Source: Atopobium sp. (GTDB taxonomy: Bacteria; Actinomycetota; Coriobacteriia; Coriobacteriales; Atopobiaceae). From it: a stretch of 12,640 bases of DNA. Shown here piece after piece: positions 1 through 5,039 of the stretch (positions within the stretch are counted from its first letter, which is position 1; the number at the start of each line of letters is the position of its first letter). The notes beneath the pieces were generated by a model, which saw only the letters and a program-made list of their open reading frames with translations, was not told where the DNA came from and made no database searches. The stretch covers positions 1 through 12,640 of the forward strand of contig JAHACE010000014.1 in the NCBI GenBank assembly GCA_018376005.1, given 5' to 3'. The position numbers and the translations under genes were made by a program.

Positions 1-46
1 CTCACAAGATAAATCTGGCACGTCGTCAAAATCGAGGACCAAGTAA
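1..46 (+). CDS. 3' end of an unidentified gene (partial)
   Basis: Frame 2 is open from the left edge and ends at TAA 44-46, giving a polar tail SQDKSGTSSKSRTK. The stop overlaps the ATG of the next gene (TAATG), a typical translational-coupling junction, which supports a real upstream gene. DUF3006 genes often follow metallo-beta-lactamase-fold (ComEC-like) genes, so that is a reasonable guess for the product, but these 14 residues cannot confirm it. Confidence 0.5.
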   Translation, partial: SQDKSGTSSKSRTK

Positions 47-288
47 TGAAAGCAATCATTGATCGATTTGAAGACAACAATCTTGCCGTGCTTGAACTAA
101 ACGATCAGCCAGGCAATATGTTTACCGTTTCTGTTGATGAGCTTCCAAGCAACGCTTGTCAGGGTGACGTTCTTTACTACCAAGACGGCTCATGGACTCT
201 CGCCGAGGAAGAAACCGCTCAGCGACACACCGATATCGACGAGCTGTTCAACTCCCTGCTTGTACATGATGATACGGAATCCGAGTAG
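46..288 (+). CDS. DUF3006 family protein
   Basis: This 80-residue acidic protein begins MKAIIDRFEDNNLAVLEL and continues with a VSVDELPSNACQGDVLYY segment. That matches the DUF3006 pattern: an IIDRFE start, a short beta-rich core, and a 'GDVL' turn. It has no signal peptide, membrane segment or catalytic motif, and the family has no established biochemical function. The ATG overlaps the stop of the preceding gene by one base, so translation is probably coupled. The gene is followed by non-coding DNA and faces the leftward flavodoxin gene tail to tail. The family call rests on overall resemblance rather than a search. It could instead be an unrelated small acidic protein. Confidence 0.75.
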   Translation: MKAIIDRFEDNNLAVLELNDQPGNMFTVSVDELPSNACQGDVLYYQDGSWTLAEEETAQRHTDIDELFNSLLVHDDTESE

Positions 289-301
289 CCCCAGATAAAA
301 T

Positions 302-378
302 CTAAAATATGCGATTTTAGAATATTTATAAAACCGCACGTTAATCCATAAATATGCGATTTTCGCATATTTTATAAT
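302..378. promoter_or_regulatory. paired AT-rich palindromes with a -10 box (candidate operator)
   Basis: AAATATGCGATTTT occurs twice as a direct repeat (305-318 and 350-363). The first copy sits in the inverted repeat CTAAAAT/ATTTTAG (302-308, 314-320). The second forms a perfect 10-bp palindrome, AAATATGCGA/TCGCATATTT (350-359, 363-372). It abuts a consensus TATAAT at 373-378 on the + strand, with no good -35. This looks like a repressor operator, but no gene lies immediately downstream, so its target is unknown. Confidence 0.4.
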
Positions 379-395
379 ACACTCATCTACCTGCA

Positions 396-429
396 TAAAT
401 AAAAAGACGCCTTATCGAGAAAGACGTCT
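396..429 (-). terminator. intrinsic terminator of the flavodoxin-like gene
   Basis: Read leftward, the RNA folds AGACGUCUU against AAGGCGUCU, nine pairs including one G-U, and is followed by TTTTTATTT. In the + direction the same arms have a C-A mismatch and no U tract. The terminator therefore belongs to the leftward transcript, about 140 bases past the flavodoxin stop codon. Confidence 0.75.
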
Positions 430-480
430 GTGTAGAGTACTTTTATCCAAGAAAAAGTGTGATATATTACATATAACACC

Positions 481-518
481 GGCGCGCATCCTCGCTCTGC
501 ATAGAGGGAGGACACGCC
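481..518. other. stable hairpin in the 3' region of the flavodoxin transcript
   Basis: Nested arms pair GGCG (481-484) with CGCC (515-518), TCCTC (489-493) with GAGGA (508-512), and CTCT (495-498) with AGAG (503-506), around the loop GCAT. There is no T tract on either side, so it is not a simple terminator. It lies between the stop codon and terminator of the leftward gene and could stabilise that mRNA; the role is unknown. Confidence 0.4.
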
Positions 519-565
519 ATCCGTTTTATAGGGCCACGATAGCCGCAGCCATTCTCTTCTCGTCT

Positions 566-1051
566 TCAGCTAGAAGTACTCGCATCGTCCAACCCTATCG
601 ACTCCAGCCATTTTTGCACTTCACTAAAAGTATACGTGCCTTTCACTGCCAGCCCTGGTATCACACGAGAAGTACCGCACTCCCTCTTGTACTCCTCAAT
701 CATGTTGCCAAATCCTCCACCGCCATGCGTGCAGAACGGAATGACTGTCTTGCCAGTCAAATCCGTTGCCCGTAAGAACGAAAGCACCGGAGGGGCAAAT
801 GTTTTTAGCCAGTTAGGCGATCCTATAAAGACAGTATCAAAGTCAGCGATATCTGTATCGTATTGCATCAACGCAGGACAAACGCCCTTTTCTATTTGAG
901 CCCTAACCTCTTTTACCGCCGTGTTATACGAGAAAGAATAGGGGTCTTGAGGCTTCAGCTCCAGCAACTCGGCATCTGTAATCAGCGCAATATTCTCCGC
1001 AAGCCTTCTTGTGATGCCGGAATACGAATAGTACACAATCAAAGACTTCAT
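566..1051 (-). CDS. flavodoxin-like FMN-binding protein
   Basis: This 161-residue cytoplasmic protein has the flavodoxin outline. Residues 5-15 form a beta strand followed by the phosphate-binding loop YSYSGITR. Residues 73-81 (TVFIGSPNW) and the stretch 105-115 (PFCTHGGGGFG) fit the FMN-ring loops. The length suits the Flavodoxin_4 type of short-chain flavodoxins, which carry electrons or act as small FMN-dependent oxidoreductases; partner and substrate cannot be read here. The ATG is preceded by GGAG at good spacing (GTGGAGATTTTTACATG). It is monocistronic, with its terminator at 396-429. The last residues DDASTSS are a loose polar tail. Nothing ties it to the CRISPR locus. Confidence 0.85.
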   Translation of the reverse strand: MKSLIVYYSYSGITRRLAENIALITDAELLELKPQDPYSFSYNTAVKEVRAQIEKGVCPALMQYDTDIADFDTVFIGSPNWLKTFAPPVLSFLRATDLTGKTVIPFCTHGGGGFGNMIEEYKRECGTSRVIPGLAVKGTYTFSEVQKWLESIGLDDASTSS

Positions 1052-1143
1052 GTAAAAATCTCCACTACCAGCCGAGAAAAACGTGCTGTTGCAGCATTAC
1101 GTCAAATTATTTGTCACAAGTATAGTTGATGGGATTGCGCGTC

Positions 1144-1290
1144 CGAATGACTTCTCATAGCAAGCATGTGCTACAGTGAAACAAAAGCACTCTCGCTATC
1201 ACAATTTATGGGATGACCGGGGTGCTTTTTTGTTTGTGCACATGTAAATCAAATCCATGCTAAACAAAAAGCCGCTCTAAGGCGGCTAAT
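1144..1290 (+). repeat. element A: promoter-like segment plus hairpin, paralogous to 9458-9590
   Basis: An extended -10 (TGC then TACAGT, 69-77 of the 1100s) is followed about 6 bases later by AAAAGCAC (1183-1190), pairing with GTGCTTTT (1222-1229) and running into a T tract. This predicts a transcript of about 50 nt ending at an intrinsic terminator. The block from CGAATG through the hairpin and about 45 bases beyond aligns with 9458-9590 at roughly two-thirds identity by eye. The matched stretches include TTCTCAT, TGCTA and CAAAAGC. It may be a small RNA family or a dispersed intergenic repeat. Part of its tail overlaps the terminator of the neighbouring leftward RNA. Confidence 0.5.
1262..1288 (-). 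terminator. intrinsic terminator of the small RNA at 1291-1358
   Basis: AGCCGC (1270-1275) and GCGGCT (1282-1287) form a perfect six-pair G+C-rich stem with a six-base loop. Read leftward it is followed by TTTTTG. In the + direction it is followed by AATAAC, so it acts on the leftward strand. Confidence 0.8.
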
Positions 1291-1358
1291 AACAACGGCC
1301 AGGAATTGCACCTGAGTCATCTCCAACAAGGGCACTGCTTACTATGCTACGCGTTGTT
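1262..1358 (-). ncRNA. small RNA gene of about 97 nt with tRNA-like outline
   Basis: A near-consensus promoter (1365-1392) predicts a start at about 1358 and a terminator ends the RNA near 1262. The RNA opens with AACAACG, which pairs over seven bases with CGTTGTT (ending at 1291), like an acceptor stem. Just inside the 3' arm is TCAGG-TGCAATT-CCTGG, which resembles a T arm. No convincing anticodon stem forms and one extra C separates the T-arm-like hairpin from the end helix, so I do not call a tRNA. An internal TTGTT could also pair with AACAA of the 5' end, giving an alternative fold. It could be a degenerate tRNA, a tRNA-like small RNA, or a regulatory RNA. It is transcribed in the same direction as the CRISPR array and lies just beyond the array's far end. 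Confidence 0.55.
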
Positions 1359-1364
1359 AAAGTA

Positions 1365-1392
1365 ATTCTACATTCCTTCAATATAATGTCAA
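1365..1392 (-). promoter_or_regulatory. promoter of the small RNA (TTGACA-16-TAGAAT)
   Basis: On the - strand TTGACA (1392-1387) is separated by 16 bases from TAGAAT (1370-1365). This is a housekeeping-sigma promoter with a perfect -35 and a five-of-six -10. The expected start, about seven bases downstream, coincides with the first base of the terminal helix of the RNA. Confidence 0.7.
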
Positions 1393-1451
1393 CAAAATGA
1401 GCTATGAACAGCGTTTTCCGTCTAGATCTAAATGAGATAGCCAATCTTTAT

Positions 1452-1487
1452 CGAACATCACCAATCAAAGTGTCACTACGCTAAAAC
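1452..1487 (-). repeat. outermost, strongly degenerate CRISPR repeat
   Basis: Aligned with the array repeat, about 24 of 36 positions match, almost all in one half (TGTCACTACGCTAAAAC at the right side). It is separated from the next, half-degenerate repeat (1550-1585) by 62 bases that contain a hairpin. Decay at this end marks it as the old, leader-distal end. Confidence 0.7.
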
Positions 1488-1488
1488 C

Positions 1489-1539
1489 TAAAGATACCCA
1501 CGCAAATCCACATCAAGTAGAATCGGGTGGGTATCTTTA
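1489..1539. terminator. 13-bp stem, candidate terminator of the pre-crRNA
   Basis: TAAAGATACCCAC (1489-1501) pairs perfectly with GTGGGTATCTTTA (1527-1539) around a 25-base loop. Downstream bases are GGTTTTAG leftward and TTAAC rightward, so the U tract is weak in both directions. It lies directly after the last recognisable array repeat in the direction of crRNA transcription, the natural place for an array terminator. Confidence 0.5.
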
Positions 1540-1549
1540 TTAACTATTA

Positions 1550-3099
1550 TGCCTAATTATAGCCAGAATGTCACTGCGCCAAAACTATCTCTCTGGCTGA
1601 CCCAAGAGTTACCGGTTTAGTTACCAGTCAGAATGTCACTGCGCCAAAACACATAGACGGAACAATAGCCGACCTATACGTTTAGTTACCAGTCAGAATG
1701 TCACTGCGCTAAAACCGCTGGTCAAGCGTTTATGCTCGCAATTACGTTTAGTTACCAGTCAGAATGTCACTGCGCCAAAACGCACGCTCAGGACCAAGCA
1801 TGGTATTAAAGTTTAGTTACCAGTCAGAATGTCACTGCGCCAAAACCTGCGTGCCATCTGCGTCAGGCTTGGACAAGTTTAGTTACCAGTCAGAATGTCA
1901 CTGCGCCAAAACATGGTGTTATTTCATTCCAGGGCAAGGACCGTTTAGTTACCAGTCAGAATGTCACTGCGCCAAAACTGTTCAGAAACATCAATCAGCG
2001 GTACAAATGTTTAGTTACCAGTCAGAATGTCACTGCGCCAAAACCAGCCTAAAGACGGTAGTCCTATCAAGTCCGTTTAGTTACCAGTCAGAATGTCACT
2101 GCGCCAAAACAAAACGACGCTCAACGTTTCAGCGGCGCAAGTTTAGTTACCAGTCAGAATGTCACTGCGCCAAAACCTACCCCCTACCAATTCCCGTACC
2201 CTCTAAGTTTAGTTACCAGTCAGAATGTCACTGCGCCAAAACCCAGCTCACCAGCACGAACGCCCGCATTTAGTTTAGTTACCAGTCAGAATGTCACTGC
2301 GCCAAAACGAGACAATGACGGGGGCGCTACTAGCCCCCGTTTAGTTACCAGTCAGAATGTCACTGCGCCAAAACCAGTCATTACAAGGAGTTGATGAACA
2401 ATGCGTTTAGTTACCAGTCAGAATGTCACTGCGCCAAAACATGACTATTATTTGTCGAAAACGTGTTGAAGTTTAGTTACCAGTCAGAATGTCACTGCGC
2501 CAAAACAGCGTGGCATTTTGACCGCTAAAACAGATGGTTTAGTTACCAGTCAGAATGTCACTGCGCCAAAACACATCTCCGACCAGCTAGAGAAGCTGGG
2601 TGGTTTAGTTACCAGTCAGAATGTCACTGCGCCAAAACTGGTATTGGCATTTATTACTCCAGACATGCGTTTAGTTACCAGTCAGAATGTCACTGCGCCA
2701 AAACTCTGCGAGTATTCTCCACATTCCCGCCAAAGTTTAGTTACCAGTCAGAATGTCACTGCGCCAAAACACGGGCGTACCGTCTTTCTCAGCGTATATG
2801 GTTTAGTTACCAGTCAGAATGTCACTGCGCCAAAACGGTCAAACCTTAGAAGTGGACTTAATACGGGTTTAGTTACCAGTCAGAATGTCACTGCGCCAAA
2901 ACAGTCGCTTAGAGTTGCGAAGGGCTTATTCGTTTAGTTACCAGTCAGAATGTCACTGCGCCAAAACCAACGTCCATTACACGAGGTGAATACGAGTGTT
3001 TAGTTACCAGTCAGAATGTCACTGCGCCAAAACGATACGCCCTTGTTGAGTCTGACACGCTTGGTTTAGTTACCAGTCAGAATGTCACTGCGCCAAAAC
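1550..3099 (-). CRISPR. type II-A CRISPR array, 24 repeats and 23 spacers
   Basis: The 36-bp repeat, read as crRNA on the - strand, begins GTTTTGGCGCAGTGAC and ends CTGGTAACTAAAC. Repeats start at 1550, 1615, 1680, 1746 and so on to 3064, with a period of 65-66 bp. Spacers are 30 bp, except four of 29 (starting at 1586, 1651, 1782 and 2903). Orientation follows from two facts: the tracrRNA anti-repeat matches the + strand repeat, and repeats decay at the low-coordinate end. The repeat at 1550-1585 keeps only its right half intact and the one at 1680-1715 has one base change; the others look identical. The newest spacers should be near 3034-3063. I see no duplicate spacers and no match to the rest of the window. 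Two spacers contain hairpins (2309-2338 and 2573-2602). Confidence 0.98.
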
Positions 3100-3832
3100 C
3101 GTTGTCGCAAAATCTTCTCTGCAAGGAGACGTCCATCCCAACTGGATCAGAGATAACATCAGAACAATCAAGCAGGTCAATCGCCTGTTTATTCTCATTT
3201 ATATTATCCTGGATTGACGTTTCTGTTTCAATAAGAAGGGCCTGTATTCCAAGAAAAATAACTTGATTTGACCACTCAACATATTGTTCTTGAGTAAAAA
3301 ATTTCTTTAGATTTACGAAAATTACGGCTCCTCCAAAAGAAACGTCAGAAATAAAATTTAGAAATTCTATCTGGTTATCAAAGAACGATCTTCCTGCTTT
3401 CTCAGCAGAAAAATGACTCATCTTTAAATATTTTGCCATATCCCATTCTGTTTGTAATTCATAAGATGCATTAAACCCACTTGAAACTTGAAATATCTCT
3501 TCATTAATAGTGGAAACAGCATCTATGATTCTTGATCTTCTCTGTTCGTCTAAATTGATCTCTTTAGAAACATATTCTAAAAACTTGTTATTTAATTTTT
3601 TATCATCCCATGGCAATGACAGTGGCGAATCTACATAGAGAATATTTTGCTCGGGCTTTATCTCTTTATCTTCATTCCATAGTGAAAAAGACATTTCTCT
3701 TGATTCTTCATCTTTCTCTAGTAAAGAATTGCATATCTGTGCAAATAAATGGTTGTTGATAATTTCAAGTACAGATACTTTTTTATCTGATAATTCAATA
3801 GATACAGGAATATCTGAAAATACAATTTTCAT
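3077..3832 (-). CDS. csn2: Csn2, type II-A adaptation protein
   Basis: Csn2 forms a tetrameric ring that binds double-stranded DNA ends and is needed with Cas1, Cas2 and Cas9 for spacer acquisition in type II-A systems. The call rests on position after cas2, size and fold cues: an N-terminal beta-rich part (MKIVFSDIPVSIEL), a helical middle (residues about 85-145), and the strand FGGAVIFVNLKKFFTQEQ (166-183). That strand parallels the streptococcal 'LLIFVNSGAFLTKDE' segment. At 251 residues it is about 30 longer than the S. pyogenes protein. The ATG overlaps the cas2 stop by four bases (ATGA). The gene has no separate end: residues 245-251 are encoded by the first CRISPR repeat and the TGA (3079-3077) lies inside it. 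The last 20 or so residues look like translated leader DNA rather than conserved core. Confidence 0.9.
   Translation of the reverse strand: MKIVFSDIPVSIELSDKKVSVLEIINNHLFAQICNSLLEKDEESREMSFSLWNEDKEIKPEQNILYVDSPLSLPWDDKKLNNKFLEYVSKEINLDEQRRSRIIDAVSTINEEIFQVSSGFNASYELQTEWDMAKYLKMSHFSAEKAGRSFFDNQIEFLNFISDVSFGGAVIFVNLKKFFTQEQYVEWSNQVIFLGIQALLIETETSIQDNINENKQAIDLLDCSDVISDPVGMDVSLQRRFCDNGFGAVTF
3203..3231 (-). promoter_or_regulatory. pre-crRNA promoter inside csn2 (TTGAAA-17-GATAAT)
   Basis: On the - strand TTGAAA (3231-3226) lies 17 bases from GATAAT (3208-3203); each box matches consensus at five of six positions. Transcription would start near 3196, about 97 bases before the first repeat, the usual distance for a type II-A leader promoter. 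It lies within codons of about residues 201-210 of csn2. Because this DNA is coding and A+T-rich, chance resemblance is possible. Confidence 0.55.
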
Positions 3833-4158
3833 AGGATAATCAACCTATCTACAGAATCAATGGCATTAGAAGATGGCCCATGTCCGGTTATATTAATAAT
3901 TGATTCATATTGTTTTTCAGTCACTTTTAATACTTGAATTAACCCTTCTGTCGGTTTTGATTTATTCAATCGTTCAACTGCAAAATCAGCTGATTGTGCA
4001 GTTAATACAAGTTTTGAATAGACAGATTCTTGAATCATTAAATAACCATCTTTAAGCAAAGATTTACGAAACAGCCTATATGCCTTTCTTTGTTTACTGG
4101 TTTCAACAGGCAAATCAAAGAAGACCAACAACCTCATATACCTAACTCTTTCAGACAT
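3829..4158 (-). CDS. cas2: Cas2, CRISPR adaptation protein
   Basis: This 109-residue protein begins MSERVRYMRLLVFFDLPVET, the Cas2 first strand with the conserved aspartate (D15). It continues with KQRKAYRLFRKSLLKDGYLMIQESVYSKL, the helix and second strand of the ferredoxin-like fold that is standard in type II-A Cas2. In the integration complex a Cas2 dimer bridges two Cas1 dimers and holds the prespacer; nuclease activity is not required for that. The ATG lies two bases after the cas1 stop and its TGA overlaps the csn2 ATG, so the three adaptation genes are tightly coupled. Length and motifs are normal, with no sign of damage. Confidence 0.96.
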   Translation of the reverse strand: MSERVRYMRLLVFFDLPVETSKQRKAYRLFRKSLLKDGYLMIQESVYSKLVLTAQSADFAVERLNKSKPTEGLIQVLKVTEKQYESIINITGHGPSSNAIDSVDRLIIL

Positions 4159-4160
4159 AG

Positions 4161-5039
4161 TTAGCTTAATTCAAAAGAACTAATCTCAGAAACAGATGTC
4201 TTCTTATTAAGAGCATTTAGACAATCTTGAACAAATCCACTGATAACTGAACTTAATCTGTATCTTCCATCTTTATAGGGAAGCTCTTCGTTAACAAGAT
4301 CGCTTAAATGATGTCTCAATTCTTTAGAGAAGTCGCCCTCAAACCTACTCAAAATGGTCTTATCAACTACTGGCCTAAATGGTTCCATAAGATCACAAGC
4401 AAAATTAAACTGATTAAACTCACTTCGGTGACATATTCCTGTCTGAGTTAAATAACCTCTTGAAACTATCTCTCTTGCAACAGTCGACATCAGGATGCTA
4501 TAGCCATAATTTAAAGCTGCATTGAGCGGTGTATCATTATCCCGGCAAAAATCATTTCCAAATAAGGCACTGAAATAATATTTAGCAGCAACCGCTTCCC
4601 TATTCGAAGAATCACCAGAACGTACGTCTAATGAATACTGTCGAATTACCTCAGACTCGTCATTCAAATCAACAAGTGATAGCAAATCGGCTTGATGATT
4701 GATTTTTTCTTGAACAACCTTTTGCCAAACACGTTTCTTTTGAGGCAAGCTCCAAGATAGCTGTTCAACTATCCTGGAGCTTGTATTATGTGCGCCGTAA
4801 AGAGGAAGATACTGTCCTATCGGATTGTGCTTTTCATCAGAAACAACTAAAGCAATTTTGTTTTTAGACAGTTCAGATAACAAGTATGCACTTAGAAAAA
4901 CTCTCTGGGTACTCAAAACAACAGACGAAATCTCTGACAGATGGATTTTATGGACATCGTCTTCCACCTGAACAATCATATACCCACCTTGGTATGTGCA
5001 TTTACTTGGAGATTCAATAAGAACTGTTCTAAAGCCCAA
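4161..5039 (-). CDS. cas1: Cas1, CRISPR integrase, with TTG start
   Basis: Cas1 catalyses insertion of prespacers at the leader-repeat junction, working with Cas2. The protein resembles type II-A Cas1 throughout: GFRTVLIESPSK at the start, IHLSEISSVVL, SNREAVAAKYYF, GICHRSEFNQFNFACDLMEPFRP. Metal-binding residues, numbered from the start chosen here, are E148, H204 and E219. I place the start at TTG (5039-5037), not at the upstream ATG (5081). AAGGAG lies five bases before this TTG, and the family's proteins begin M(A)GWRTVVV, matching MGFRTVLI. That gives 292 residues and an 11-base overlap with cas9. The extra residues of the longer reading frame lie inside cas9 and have no family counterpart. 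Cas2 follows after two bases. Confidence 0.96.
   Translation of the reverse strand: MGFRTVLIESPSKCTYQGGYMIVQVEDDVHKIHLSEISSVVLSTQRVFLSAYLLSELSKNKIALVVSDEKHNPIGQYLPLYGAHNTSSRIVEQLSWSLPQKKRVWQKVVQEKINHQADLLSLVDLNDESEVIRQYSLDVRSGDSSNREAVAAKYYFSALFGNDFCRDNDTPLNAALNYGYSILMSTVAREIVSRGYLTQTGICHRSEFNQFNFACDLMEPFRPVVDKTILSRFEGDFSKELRHHLSDLVNEELPYKDGRYRLSSVISGFVQDCLNALNKKTSVSEISSFELS

Noticed and set aside
1290..1358. Ordinary tRNA gene on the - strand
   Set aside because: The end helix and T-arm-like hairpin fit, but no anticodon stem pairs, the T loop is TGCAATT, and an extra base separates the T arm from the end helix. It is kept as an unassigned small RNA.
1764..2273. A 169-codon open frame in the CRISPR array
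   Set aside because: Repeat plus spacer is 66 bp, a multiple of three, so one frame stays open and repeats FSYQSECHCAKT. It is a by-product of the array.
2518..2937. A 139-codon open frame in the CRISPR array
   Set aside because: Same cause: the repeat is read in another frame as LVTSQNVTAPK. No ribosome site or protein features.
1615..3063. Self-targeting spacers
   Set aside because: By eye no spacer matches the rest of the window. The rest of the chromosome cannot be checked here.
1550..3099. Promoters within each repeat, as in Neisseria type II-C arrays
   Set aside because: The repeat end GGTAACTAAAC has no good extended -10 (TAACTA matches TATAAT poorly), and a better promoter lies inside csn2.
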